From assembly GCF_000758585.1 (NCBI RefSeq), contig NZ_CP009281.1:4030001-4094000 (forward strand): a DNA stretch of 64,000 bases, given 5' to 3'. Shown one piece after another: positions 17,190 through 26,960 of the stretch (position 1 is its first letter; each line of letters starts with the position of its first letter). The translations under genes and the position numbers were made by a program. The notes below the pieces were generated by a model that did no database searches, was not told the origin of the DNA, and worked only from the letters and a program-made list of their open reading frames with translations. The DNA is from Paenibacillus sp. FSL R5-0345. GTDB lineage: Bacteria; Bacillota; Bacilli; Paenibacillales; Paenibacillaceae.

Positions 17190-18791
17190 TTAAAGCGCCC
17201 GAAATAAAAGCTCACCTTTGGACTGAATATATTTATACATCGCACCACACACCACTAATATTAGTAACCCAATACCTAACAATACAAGATTACCATTCAG
17301 ATCAGATAGCAGCAGACTCAAACCAAATGGGATCAGTAAGCTTATTAAGCCTATCAACATCGTCACTAAGACGGATGCGCTTTGTTTGATTACCGATACT
17401 TCATTTGTCCACTCCAGTTTAGGTAGCTTCAAGTTAACGATTACACCAGTCATTGCTGTAAGACAAGCATATAAGACGGGAATAACCAGTAATAGCAAGC
17501 TTTCGATCCACCCTGTGCCAAGAGATATCATGAGGAGCACACTACTGACAACTACAATCGGCACGGTAATCGTAAGATTCACTGCGATTTTACTTAGCAA
17601 TATCGTTAATGTCGGCACAGGTGCGCTTTTTAAGATCCAAATATTATTACCTTCGAGCGAAATGGAACTGGATGTTGTGCAGCTTAACGTTACAAAAACA
17701 GAAACAAACAGCGGTGCCAATCGGCTTAAATAATTTGAAAGCTCTGGGACCTCAAGAATTTGTCCTAGTTGCTCTGCATTAACGAATAGCAAGGTGACAG
17801 CCATCACAAGTAACATCACCATACCAATACTCGTATTGAGCACATATAAAGTAGAACTGAAATAGCGGCGTAGCTCTTTTTTATACAATGTATACAAGGG
17901 TGACGATACTTCAAGCGACTTCATTTGATACTTATTACTGGAAAAAGAGGTCGTCAGACCCGTGTGTATCGCTTTATATTTATTGCCAAGCAATATGGTA
18001 AACAGCACAAAAGAAATCAGTGAAATCGCAACAAACAATACTAGGGAATCCATCTGAAACGAGCAAACCGCATTTACATACATAAGCGTCAGAGGATACA
18101 AGTTGTATATTTGATCAGCGATTTGTGTGCTCATATCCGCAAGTAATTGTGGATTGTTCCCATTGATTTGACCGGAACCAACAATTATCCCGATAATCAC
18201 AATAAAAGTTAGAATGAGAGTTATTATACGGCTTCCTTTAAATCTTGAGGAAAACCAGCTGATCAGCGCACCAATAATCGTTGCAGCAATGATCGGCACT
18301 AATGGAATAAATAACAATGTGATCAAGAAATACAAATAATATAATGCTCCTGGATTCACTTTTATAGCATAAACTATGCCTGCTGGTACCATCACCATCA
18401 ATGAGAAAAACAGGTTTAACACATAGAGCTGAGCCACTCGACTTGCAACAATATGACTCGTTTTGATGGGTAAGGACATTACGAGATCATAGTCTTTGGA
18501 GCCAAATAATACACCACTTGCCTTATAGATCGTTGTAAAAAATCCGATTAAGCAAGTAACAGCCATCATAATCGCTAGCAACAGCTCAGGCCGGCCTACC
18601 TGTTCAAGGGTCTCTGCAATAATAAAGCTATATCCAAATGAAACGACTGCCATCATGACTATGCCTATTAAGATACCGAAGCTAAGCCAAAGCATTTTGC
18701 GTCTTTCTTTCACACCACGTGTGTGCAACGCTTTATTTAACCCAAAGGATGAGATCAGCTGAATCTTTGTCAATCTCCAGATATTAATCAT
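17190..18791 (-). CDS. ABC-2-type exporter permease
   Basis: This 533-residue membrane protein has about twelve hydrophobic segments, including LSFGILIGIVMMAVVSFGY and LYFLITLLFIPLVPIIAATI. The cytoplasmic stretch FGSKDYDLVMSLPIKTSHIVASR is the coupling region seen in large Firmicute ABC-2 permeases. It overlaps the ATPase gene by 8 bases, so the pair is translationally coupled. The substrate is unknown. The LMSLPI-type motif matches the broad group of putative ABC exporters found in Bacillales. Confidence 0.85.
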   Translation of the reverse strand: MINIWRLTKIQLISSFGLNKALHTRGVKERRKMLWLSFGILIGIVMMAVVSFGYSFIIAETLEQVGRPELLLAIMMAVTCLIGFFTTIYKASGVLFGSKDYDLVMSLPIKTSHIVASRVAQLYVLNLFFSLMVMVPAGIVYAIKVNPGALYYLYFLITLLFIPLVPIIAATIIGALISWFSSRFKGSRIITLILTFIVIIGIIVGSGQINGNNPQLLADMSTQIADQIYNLYPLTLMYVNAVCSFQMDSLVLFVAISLISFVLFTILLGNKYKAIHTGLTTSFSSNKYQMKSLEVSSPLYTLYKKELRRYFSSTLYVLNTSIGMVMLLVMAVTLLFVNAEQLGQILEVPELSNYLSRLAPLFVSVFVTLSCTTSSSISLEGNNIWILKSAPVPTLTILLSKIAVNLTITVPIVVVSSVLLMISLGTGWIESLLLLVIPVLYACLTAMTGVIVNLKLPKLEWTNEVSVIKQSASVLVTMLIGLISLLIPFGLSLLLSDLNGNLVLLGIGLLILVVCGAMYKYIQSKGELLFRAL

Positions 18792-19497
18792 GCTTAATCA
18801 ACTCCAAAAACACATCTTCAAGGCTGCTGTCACCCTTCACCTCTTCTGTTTTCCCATGCGTAATCAATTCCCCAGCTTTGATAATGGCAATCTTGTTGCA
18901 AAGTTTCTCGGCTACATCCAGTACATGCGTCGAAAAAAAGATCGCACTGCCTTGACTGCAAATCTCCGTCATGATTCTTTTAAGCGTATGTGCCGCTTTT
19001 GGATCTAGTCCCACAAAGGGCTCATCCAGCACTAACAGCTTCGGTTTATGTATGAGTGCTGAGATGATCGCGAGTTTCTGTTTCATCCCATGAGAATACG
19101 AGGAGATTAAATCCCCCAAATGAGTGGTAATCTCAAATTCATCGCCATATTTCTTAATCAGTAATTCACGATCCGCTTTCGATACGCTAAAAAGATCACC
19201 AATAAAATTCAAGTACTGAATGCCTGTCAGATGATCGTATAGATCCGGATTATCCGGTATATACGCAGTAATTGCTTTGCAGGCTAATGGATCTTTTTTA
19301 ATTGAATATCCACCAATCTCGATGTCCCCCTCTTCAAAATCAAGAACACCCACCACTGCCCGAATCGTCGTTGTTTTTCCCGCACCGTTATGTCCGATAA
19401 AGCCGTAAATATCGCCCTTCTCTACCACTAAATTCAAATCATTTACTGCCTTCTTACCACCCTTATAGCTCTTCGTAAAATGCTTTATTGTCAACAT
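18784..19497 (-). CDS. ABC transporter ATP-binding protein
   Basis: This 237-residue ATPase has Walker A GHNGAGKTT (about 34-42). In place of the LSGGQ signature it has YSHGMKQK (about 135-142). Walker B is LLVLDEPFVGLD (about 158-169) and the H-loop is FFSTHVLD. The short SHGMKQK variant is common in ABC-2 exporters. It powers the permease encoded immediately downstream. GGAAGGGAAG precedes the ATG. Confidence 0.9.
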   Translation of the reverse strand: MLTIKHFTKSYKGGKKAVNDLNLVVEKGDIYGFIGHNGAGKTTTIRAVVGVLDFEEGDIEIGGYSIKKDPLACKAITAYIPDNPDLYDHLTGIQYLNFIGDLFSVSKADRELLIKKYGDEFEITTHLGDLISSYSHGMKQKLAIISALIHKPKLLVLDEPFVGLDPKAAHTLKRIMTEICSQGSAIFFSTHVLDVAEKLCNKIAIIKAGELITHGKTEEVKGDSSLEDVFLELIKHD

Positions 19498-19874
19498 CTT
19501 GGCACTTCCCTTCCGTTCCTATAAGTAATTTCCATCTTGTCGTGCGTACCGATTCATACGTTGTTAGGATAGTTTTACTATAGTACGTTTATCCTGTCCA
19601 TTTAGTTCATTCCTTCATAGAAATTAGTCAATTTATAAAAACTCGCCCCGATCTAAATCAGTTTCACTTCGAATGACTCTCTGATTCTTTCAAAATTCTG
19701 TGTCCATTTAAACATCATCTTTAGCATCCTCCACCGGGCTTATTCGAACTATGTTCGATGCCAAGCCTTTGTTTCAGGAGGCATTGCGATCTATTATTAA
19801 ATTCGATGCAAGAGAAAAAGGACCTGTCCCCCGCGGGGAATCAGGTCCTTCCTCATCTATTTACCTCAGCCGGC
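19498..19874. other. Gap between the ABC ATPase gene and the GH3 gene
   Basis: It holds the leader of the ABC operon (minus strand, right side of 19497) and the GH3 terminator at 19818-19850. A plus-strand frame from ATG 19751 reads MFDAKPLFQEALRSIIKF but runs through the terminator, and I do not accept it as a gene. Confidence 0.5.
19818..19850 (-). terminator. Terminator of the GH3 gene
   Basis: The stem AAGGACCTG/CAGGTCCTT has an inner TCCCC/GGGGA stem. It is followed on the minus strand by TTTTTCTCTT. Confidence 0.88.
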
Positions 19875-22778
19875 TTACATAAACTGAAGCGTGCTAAGCG
19901 AAGCCTTACCGTTAAGTACAATGTACACGTCCTGACATCCGCTAACGCCGCTCAATTCAGCAGTGAAATCATGCCATATATGAGCACCGGTGCCTGCCAG
20001 CGTAAGCTGTGCTGCCAGTGGGCCTTCCGGGCTTTGCAGTCGGATTTCTGCTGTAGCAGCACCCAAACCTGCTGCACGCAGTTTGATGCTGTGCGCACCT
20101 GCTCCGAACTCGGCATCCTTGAAGGATATCCAGCCGGACTGCTCCTTCACTTCTACGGCGCTGCCGCCTTCACGGCACTCGCCAATCAATACGCCTTCAT
20201 ATCCGTCATAGTTGATTGCCTTCACCAATTGTTTCAGGTCACGAGGTGGAATGACTTCGCCTTGCACCTCAAGTGCTGCGCTTACTGGCAGATTGGATGA
20301 TGAAGCCCCTGCCATAAAGGTGAACAAGCCGTTTTCAATACAGAAGCGCTCACGGGTGACATCCCAGATTGCCAACTCGGAGAGTGGCAATGTGAAGCTT
20401 ACGTCAACCGACTCGCCTGGCTGCACATGCACCCGGCGGAACGCAAGCAGTTGCTTCAGTGGACGTTTCACTCGTGATTCTTCCGCGTGTCCGTACAATT
20501 GTACCACTTCATCTCCTGCAAGATGACTCGTATTGGTGACACGAACCGTCAAGCTGATCTCATTATCCTTCGCTGCAGAAACCATCTGCTGGTCGAGGGT
20601 CAGGCCATCAAATCGGAATGTGCTATAGGATAGGCCATGTCCGAATGGATAGAGCGGTTCGCCAGTGAAATACTGATACGTTCTACCACTCTGGATCACG
20701 TCATAGTCCATAAATTCCGGCAATTGATCAACCGACTTGTACCAGGTCATATTCAGGCGTCCTGCTGGATTCACGTCACCGAACAATACATCAGCAACAG
20801 CATTTCCTAGCTCCTGACCGGCATGCGTAGTGTACACGATAGCCGGCACATGTGCATCTGTCCAGTTCAGGGCAAAAGGATAACTCCCCACAACTACTAC
20901 GACCGTGTTCGGATTCACCGACATAACTTCCTTAATTAGTTGCTCCTGCGATTCCGGCAAAGTGATGTCTGGGCGGTCCATCGTTTCCTTGCCGTTGATT
21001 AACGGATGATTACCGACGAAGACAACCGCCAGATCCGCATCGCTGGCAATTTCCTTCGCAGCCTGGAATTTGTCCGTAACCGTCTCTACTTCAAATACAT
21101 CGGCAGCAATCGCTTCTGCTTCCCCACCAGTGACGGATGCAGCCCCACTCACATTGATCTCATTGGCCGTCTCTTCAGCACTACCAGTACCGACAAGCAG
21201 CTCACCATTTTCGCTTCCCACTGTTACCGGTGTATCATTCCACGTCGAGAAAGTCACCTGATCTTCGCCTTCTTCGGATGGGCGAACTAGGAATACTTCT
21301 TTCGTAAACCATTCCCAAATTTGGTCCGCTGAAGCTTTCACAACGCGGTCATCTGTCGTCAGGTAACGACCATTGTCTTCGGCGATCAGGGTCTTGTTGT
21401 GCCAGCCCCAGTCCGTTGATTCAAACACTGCTGCATCCTCCGCAGCTTCGCCGATTGCAGCCAGCGCAGCTTGTTCGCCTTCAAGCAGCTGCACATAGCG
21501 GCCTGTGCGTTTGGACTTCAGTTTAATCCGGTCTGTGCCGCCGGCGAACATAGTTTTACCACCATGAGCATCAAGCTTCTCTTGAATCCCCTGAAGTGGT
21601 GTAATCGTATAAGGCATTGAACCACTGTACCAGTCGCGATATACCGTTCCGCCCAGCGGTCCGATAACAGCAACCTTCTTCAGCTTGTCCGCTTGCAGCG
21701 GAAGCATGTTGTCTTCATTCTTCAGCAGGACAATCGCTTTACCCGCCGCTTCACGTGACAGCTTCGCATGCTCTGGATGTAGAATCGCTGACTCGTCAAT
21801 CGCAGCATATGGATTTTCGGAATCGGGATCGAACTCGCCAAGACGAAAACGGACACGGAACGTATTGCAGAGTGCCACATCCAAGTCACTTTCAGTTAGC
21901 ATGCCTTCTTCCAGCGCTTCGCGCAGTGACTGCTTCATCAGCTCATTATCGTCGGTAAGGCTGTCAATTCCGCCCTCACGTACAGAGCGAGCGACAGCTT
22001 CCTTATGTGTTTCCAAATAGCCATGATCACGCACCGTGCCGGATACGTCAAACGCATCGCTGACAACAAAGCCGTCCATCCCCCACTCCTGCTTAACGAT
22101 GGCATTAACATCTGGGCTCAGGTTAGCCGGTACGCCGTTAATGGCGTTATACGCGGTCATCATCGACTGGGCGCCGCCTTCCTTAAACGGAATTTCAAAT
22201 GCTTTCAAATAATACTCTCGCATATTGCGGGGATCGATACTGACCGATTGATCACCGCGGCCTACCTCATTGTTGTTGCCAATAAAATGCTTCAGTGTAG
22301 CAACCGCTTTCAAATACTTTGGATGATCACCTTGGATTCCTTTAACAAGAGCAGCTGAAAGTTTGCCCGTCAGTACTGGATCTTCGCCATAGGCTTCCTC
22401 AGTACGCCCCCAACGTGGATCACGCTCCATATCAACGGTTGGTGCCCATAACGTTAATCCGTTTATCTCTGGATTGCGTTTATAAAATCCTCTGGCCTCG
22501 TCGCCAATAGCATCGCCAATTCGCTGCATCAGTTCAGTGTCCCAAGTACAACCAAGACCGATTGGCTGCGGATAACCTGTGGCTTCACCAAGCCAAGCCA
22601 TACCATGTGCGGCTTCTGTGCCATGTTTATATGATTTTACCCCAAGCCGTTCAACGGCTGCCTGATATTGCACCATTTGTTGAACCTTTTCCTCTAGTGT
22701 GAAGCGAGATACGAGATCATTGACCCGTTCATCAAGCGGAAGCTGTGTATTCTGGAATGGATAGTTAGTAGATGACAT
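19875..22778 (-). CDS. GH3 beta-glycosidase with C-terminal CBM6
   Basis: At 967 residues this is a long GH3 enzyme without a signal peptide. The barrel contains KHF (163-165) and the nucleophile D241 in GFVVSDAFD. The alpha/beta sandwich and fibronectin-III-like domain (PLYPFGHGLSYSTF, then about 690-830) follow. Two extras stand out. A ~120-residue insert (about 405-530, with TGRYVQLLE and NGRYLTTDD phrases) looks like a beta-trefoil or fascin-like module. A C-terminal CBM6-like domain (about 880-967, AEIRLQSPEGPLAAQLTL) is also present. Beta-glucosidase or beta-xylosidase activity is likely, but specificity cannot be read from sequence. AAGGAGG precedes the ATG. Confidence 0.9.
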   Translation of the reverse strand: MSSTNYPFQNTQLPLDERVNDLVSRFTLEEKVQQMVQYQAAVERLGVKSYKHGTEAAHGMAWLGEATGYPQPIGLGCTWDTELMQRIGDAIGDEARGFYKRNPEINGLTLWAPTVDMERDPRWGRTEEAYGEDPVLTGKLSAALVKGIQGDHPKYLKAVATLKHFIGNNNEVGRGDQSVSIDPRNMREYYLKAFEIPFKEGGAQSMMTAYNAINGVPANLSPDVNAIVKQEWGMDGFVVSDAFDVSGTVRDHGYLETHKEAVARSVREGGIDSLTDDNELMKQSLREALEEGMLTESDLDVALCNTFRVRFRLGEFDPDSENPYAAIDESAILHPEHAKLSREAAGKAIVLLKNEDNMLPLQADKLKKVAVIGPLGGTVYRDWYSGSMPYTITPLQGIQEKLDAHGGKTMFAGGTDRIKLKSKRTGRYVQLLEGEQAALAAIGEAAEDAAVFESTDWGWHNKTLIAEDNGRYLTTDDRVVKASADQIWEWFTKEVFLVRPSEEGEDQVTFSTWNDTPVTVGSENGELLVGTGSAEETANEINVSGAASVTGGEAEAIAADVFEVETVTDKFQAAKEIASDADLAVVFVGNHPLINGKETMDRPDITLPESQEQLIKEVMSVNPNTVVVVVGSYPFALNWTDAHVPAIVYTTHAGQELGNAVADVLFGDVNPAGRLNMTWYKSVDQLPEFMDYDVIQSGRTYQYFTGEPLYPFGHGLSYSTFRFDGLTLDQQMVSAAKDNEISLTVRVTNTSHLAGDEVVQLYGHAEESRVKRPLKQLLAFRRVHVQPGESVDVSFTLPLSELAIWDVTRERFCIENGLFTFMAGASSSNLPVSAALEVQGEVIPPRDLKQLVKAINYDGYEGVLIGECREGGSAVEVKEQSGWISFKDAEFGAGAHSIKLRAAGLGAATAEIRLQSPEGPLAAQLTLAGTGAHIWHDFTAELSGVSGCQDVYIVLNGKASLSTLQFM

Positions 22779-22791
22779 GTAAGAACCTCCT

Positions 22792-22805
22792 TGTAAACGT
22801 TTTCT
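22792..22805. promoter_or_regulatory. Candidate CcpA (cre) site before the GH3 gene
   Basis: TGTAAACGTTTTCT fits the consensus TGWAANCGNTNWCA at all but the last base. It lies 14-27 bases upstream of the GH3 start, where bound CcpA could block transcription in the presence of preferred sugars. Confidence 0.6.
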
Positions 22806-22940
22806 CTGGCTTATTATAATGTAGATTGTCTTTGCCCGATACCCGTAAAATTAGAGGTATTTTCATATATAATTTGCACTTTCATTTGACTTAATTAAAC
22901 ATTTCAACCAGAAACAGCGTTCGTATGTCCTACCAAGCAG

Positions 22941-23212
22941 TCAAGCTGCCAGCGAATACAGCTTGTAAGCGTCCGGTAAATGCTTGCAAATCCGCTTCGA
23001 AGAGTGCTCCGTTGTTTCCACTTCCATCTTCATATCGTTCAACTCTTTCAAGTAACGTGTCTTAACGAATGCATAAACGTCATCAACCTGCTGATCTACA
23101 ACGCCCCCCCCTGAATTCAGACGCCACCACTGATCGTATCATCTGCATTCACAACATCTTAATGGAGCATGAGATCTACCTTGGCCGCTCCAATTCCAGC
23201 ACTCGCGATCAT
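22941..23212 (-). pseudogene. spo0M: Decayed spo0M gene
   Basis: Minus-strand translation from 23212 gives MIASAGIGAAKVDLMLH and a stop. It resembles the N-terminus of the sporulation-control protein Spo0M (ASxGIGAAKVDT). After a frame change the same strand gives VDQQVDDVYAFVKTRYLKEL and NDMKMEVETTEH, matching the next part of the Spo0M arrestin-like fold, then a stop at 22941. At least one frameshift and two stops break the gene, and the C-terminal half is gone. Confidence 0.65.
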
Positions 23213-23280
23213 TCGTTTAAACGAGGGGAGCAATCTGAGATTTCATTTTGGAACAGTAAATGCCTTGCTACGGACAACAA

Positions 23281-23325
23281 AAAAAGAAGCATCCTCACCC
23301 AAAATGGGATCGATTGCTTCTTTTT
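23281..23325 (-). terminator. Terminator of the heterodimeric ABC exporter operon
   Basis: The stem AAAAAGAAGC/GCTTCTTTTT has an inner CCCA/TGGG pairing. A T run follows on the minus strand. It sits 13 bases after the last stop codon. Confidence 0.8.
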
Positions 23326-23337
23326 TACTCACTAAGT

Positions 23338-25077
23338 CTACGCTGTCGCGAACTGACTATTATACAATCTGGCGTAATATCCACCACTAGCTAGAAGTTG
23401 ATCATGCGTACCGCTTTCCACAATATCGCCATCCTTCATGAATAGAATGAGATCCGATTCACGAATCGTCGACAATCGATGGGCAATCACAAAGCTGGTT
23501 CGACCCGCGATCATAGTCAGGAAAGCTTTCTGAATCCGCACCTCTGTTAGCGTGTCAATACTGCTCGTAGCTTCGTCTAAGATGAGCATAGGTGGATCTA
23601 CGAGCATGACTCTTGCTATGGTAAGAAGCTGCTTTTGTCCTTGCGAAAGATTATCTCCTGAACCACTGATCTTCGTGTCATATCCATCAGGCAGACGTTT
23701 AATGAAGCTATGTGCATTAGCAGCTTTAGCAGCAGCTATGACCTCTTCATCTGTAGCATCAGGCTTGCCGTAAGCAATATTTTCTCTAATCGTGCCACCA
23801 AAAAGCCAAGTATCCTGCAGCACCATCCCAAAATTACGTCGCAAGCTATCGCGAGTAATGGTCTTAATGTCCACACCATCAATCTTAATGGATCCACTGT
23901 CTACGTCATAGAAACGCATGAGCAGATTAACCAGCGTCGTCTTCCCCGCTCCGGTCTGCCCAACAATCGCAACTCGAGTCCCTGGCTTCACTTCCAAGCT
24001 GAAATCATTTATCAGAGGCCGTTCTGGATTATATGCAAAGAATACCTTCTCGAAGATAATAGTTCCTTGACTTGTATTCATGATTTTGGCATCCTTTAAA
24101 TCAGCCGGTTCTGGAGTCAAATCAAGAATGGCGAAGATCCGCTGTGCAGAGGCAGTTGCCGATTGTAGCTGCGTAATTACACCTGTAATTTCATTGAAAG
24201 GTTTAGCGAACAAGTTGGAGAAAATCAAGAAACTAGACAGATCCCCTACCGTGAAATGACCCCGAATGACCATAACACTACCGATCATTGCAATGACTGA
24301 GAACGTAACATTATTGACCAGCCGTGTTGTCGGGTTGGACAAGGAACCATAGAATTGTGACTTCACACCGGTCTGATATAATGTCTCGTTTTGTTTTTCA
24401 AACTGTGTCATTGCACGTTCTTCATAATGATAAGCAGTGACCACTTTTTGTCCGCCTATCATTTCCTCCACATACCCATTGAGACCACCCAGAATCTTCG
24501 CTTGCTCTTTGAACATCTTCTGAGACCGCATCGTAATAAATCTTGCTACAAAAAAGGTAACAGGTGCTGACAGAAGAACTACCAAGGTCATCACAGGACT
24601 TATGTACAGCATTAGCACAATTGCCCCAACAATGGTGATGATCCCTGTAAGCAGTGTGGAGAAACCTTGCAGCAGTCCATCAGAAACGGCATCCATATCG
24701 TTAACAAACCGGCTGATACTGTCTCCCTGCGGGTGGTTGTCATGAAACTTTAAAGGCAAAACATTTAATTTATCAAAAAGCTCTCTCCGTAAGTCGTATA
24801 CCGTTCGGTATGCAATTCGGTTCGTTAAATAAGTAAGAAGCCATCCAAAAAAGCTGCCGACAATATATACCGCTGCCAGAATCAAAAGCAATCTAAGTAC
24901 AGCGTCAAAATCAACCTTTCCCGGTCCGATCATAAAATCAATGGCTTTACCAATAAGTAGTGGTCCGATTAGACTGGCGATCACACTGAGTAATGCGCAT
25001 ATAACCGCCCCTATAGCTATTTTTCTATAATGTCCTGTATATACAATTAGTCTTTTCCAAATGTTGTTTTTGTTCAT
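23338..25077 (-). CDS. ABC exporter half, catalytically standard subunit (YfiC-like)
   Basis: A six-helix transmembrane domain (about 15-310) is followed by a nucleotide-binding domain. Walker A is GQTGAGKTT, the signature is LSQGQKQL, Walker B is MLILDEATSSID with the catalytic glutamate, and the switch histidine is in VIAHRLST. It overlaps the upstream partner gene by 4 bases (ATGA). With that partner it should form a heterodimeric multidrug-type exporter of the YfiB/YfiC or BmrC/BmrD class. Confidence 0.9.
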   Translation of the reverse strand: MNKNNIWKRLIVYTGHYRKIAIGAVICALLSVIASLIGPLLIGKAIDFMIGPGKVDFDAVLRLLLILAAVYIVGSFFGWLLTYLTNRIAYRTVYDLRRELFDKLNVLPLKFHDNHPQGDSISRFVNDMDAVSDGLLQGFSTLLTGIITIVGAIVLMLYISPVMTLVVLLSAPVTFFVARFITMRSQKMFKEQAKILGGLNGYVEEMIGGQKVVTAYHYEERAMTQFEKQNETLYQTGVKSQFYGSLSNPTTRLVNNVTFSVIAMIGSVMVIRGHFTVGDLSSFLIFSNLFAKPFNEITGVITQLQSATASAQRIFAILDLTPEPADLKDAKIMNTSQGTIIFEKVFFAYNPERPLINDFSLEVKPGTRVAIVGQTGAGKTTLVNLLMRFYDVDSGSIKIDGVDIKTITRDSLRRNFGMVLQDTWLFGGTIRENIAYGKPDATDEEVIAAAKAANAHSFIKRLPDGYDTKISGSGDNLSQGQKQLLTIARVMLVDPPMLILDEATSSIDTLTEVRIQKAFLTMIAGRTSFVIAHRLSTIRESDLILFMKDGDIVESGTHDQLLASGGYYARLYNSQFATA

Positions 25078-26846
25078 TGGCCCGACTCCTCACTCGATAG
25101 CTGGGACAGGCAGATTTCTTTATACTCTTCACAACCACGCATCAGCTCCTCATGGGTTCCGACACCGGCAATCCGCCCTTCCTCAAATACCATAATTTTA
25201 TCTGCTTGCCTTACAGTGCTTACCCTCTGCGAGACAACGAGTACGGTCATTTCCTGACTGCTATTTTTGAGCGCCTTACGAAGTGCCGCATCAGTAGCAA
25301 AATCCAGCGCGCTGGAGGAGTCATCCAGAATAAGAATCGACGGATTACCTACCACTGCACGAGCTATGGTTAAGCGCTGCTTCTGTCCCCCAGATAAATT
25401 AAGTCCACCACGGGATACCTGCGTATTCAACCCTTCCGGCAATTTACGAATAAACTCTTCTGCTTGAGCAACAGAGGCAGCTTGCATGATTTCTTCCTCG
25501 GTGGCGTCTTCCTTCCCCCAACGAATATTCTCAGCGATTGTTCCTGTGAACAGCACTGCTTTTTGCGGGACAATCCCTATTTTCTCACGAAGCTGATGCA
25601 GCTTATAATCTCTGACATTCACTCCATCCACTTTAACTTCACCTTGCACCGCATCATAAAAACGTGGAATCAGGTTCACAAAAGTAGATTTACCAGAACC
25701 CGTACTGCCAATCAGCCCTACAGTCTCTCCGCGGTTAATGACTACCGATATATCCTCTAATGCCAATTCACCAGTTGTATTATAACCAAACGATACACGT
25801 TCGAATGAAATAGCAGGAGCGGTATGATTAGGTTCAGCCATCATAACATTTCCTTCCTCGGACACGGATGCTTTGACACTCAGCACTTCATTCACGCGAT
25901 TGGCAGAGGATGAGGCTTTTGTAAAAATAATAACCAGGTTAGAGACCACTATAAGTGCCAGCAAGATTTGAGTGACATAATTGATGAAGGCAATGATCTC
26001 ACCCTGTGACAACCGGCCCCCGTCAATATGAATTCCACCTACCCATAAAATAGCTATGATCGCCGCGTTTACTACAAGTGTCGTCATCGGTCCAAGTAAA
26101 GCAGAAATCCGCGAGACTCTGATCGCTGTAGTGGTTAAATCCTCAGACGAGGCATCAAAACGTTCTTTTTCCGTACGTCTCTTGGCAAAAGCACGAATGA
26201 CCCGAATTCCTGACAAATTCTCACTAAGTACGAGTGCAAGTGCATCCAGCTTCTGTTGATACAATCGATACAAAGGAGCGCTTCGAGTGATAATGAAATA
26301 TAAAATAATCCCAAAAATCGGCGTTGCCGCTATTAGGATCAGCGATAACCTAAAATCCAAGATCATCGACATTATGATAGCTCCGATGCAGATAAACGGC
26401 GCACGAATAACCAGGCGAATCAGCATGGCAACAGCAATCTGCAGCTGGTTTACATCATTAGTAATCCGGTTAATCAGCGTAGGCGTACCGAACGTATCCA
26501 GCTCAGCGTACGATAAGGATGTAATATGATTGAACATTTTATTACGAAGCGTCGTGCCGAATCCCTGAGATGCTCGTGCCGCATAGTATTGACATACCAT
26601 AGAGCAGCCGAAGCCAAGTAGAGACATCAGCACCATCAAGCCACCCATGCGGTATACATAAGCACTGTCATGATTTCCTACCCCATTATTGATGATTAAT
26701 GCGACAATGGTTGGCAGAATCAGCTCCAGAATCGCTTCCATCAGCTTAAAGATTGGACCGATGATGGCTTCTTTTTTGTACGGTTTTAAATAAACTGCAA
26801 TTTTGAACAACGTCATCCACACCCAACATAAGAAGTATTTAAGCAT
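25074..26846 (-). CDS. ABC exporter half with degenerate ATP site (YfiB-like)
   Basis: A six-helix membrane domain and an ATPase domain are present, with Walker A GSTGSGKST and signature LSGGQKQR. Walker B ends LILDDSSSALD, with aspartate in place of the catalytic glutamate, and the H-loop reads VVSQRVST, with glutamine for histidine. These changes mark the non-hydrolysing site of heterodimeric exporters. The listed start gives 590 residues. An internal ATG at 26816 (MTLFKIAVYL) gives 580 and matches the family's usual N-terminus better; neither has a strong ribosome site. A LysR gene is divergent from it. Confidence 0.88.
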   Translation of the reverse strand: MLKYFLCWVWMTLFKIAVYLKPYKKEAIIGPIFKLMEAILELILPTIVALIINNGVGNHDSAYVYRMGGLMVLMSLLGFGCSMVCQYYAARASQGFGTTLRNKMFNHITSLSYAELDTFGTPTLINRITNDVNQLQIAVAMLIRLVIRAPFICIGAIIMSMILDFRLSLILIAATPIFGIILYFIITRSAPLYRLYQQKLDALALVLSENLSGIRVIRAFAKRRTEKERFDASSEDLTTTAIRVSRISALLGPMTTLVVNAAIIAILWVGGIHIDGGRLSQGEIIAFINYVTQILLALIVVSNLVIIFTKASSSANRVNEVLSVKASVSEEGNVMMAEPNHTAPAISFERVSFGYNTTGELALEDISVVINRGETVGLIGSTGSGKSTFVNLIPRFYDAVQGEVKVDGVNVRDYKLHQLREKIGIVPQKAVLFTGTIAENIRWGKEDATEEEIMQAASVAQAEEFIRKLPEGLNTQVSRGGLNLSGGQKQRLTIARAVVGNPSILILDDSSSALDFATDAALRKALKNSSQEMTVLVVSQRVSTVRQADKIMVFEEGRIAGVGTHEELMRGCEEYKEICLSQLSSEESGQ

Positions 26847-26911
26847 TTGAAATATGTATAATAACAGTTATGATTATGGCATATCTACTCACATATTAAT
26901 AATATTTGATT

Positions 26912-26928
26912 CGTATCGCTCCCATACG
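26912..26928. promoter_or_regulatory. Palindrome in the LysR/ABC divergent region
   Basis: CGTAT-N7-ATACG, which can also be read as TATCG-N8-CGATA, lies between the exporter operon and the LysR gene and is a candidate binding site for that regulator. Confidence 0.35.
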
Positions 26929-26960
26929 ATAAACATATCTCAAGTTCGGAGGATTCTTTT

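Noticed and set aside
19751-19884. A plus-strand frame starting MFDAKPLFQEALRSIIKF
   Set aside because: The first part is protein-like, but it reads straight through the GH3 terminator and into the GH3 gene, and has no ribosome site. At most it is an old gene remnant.
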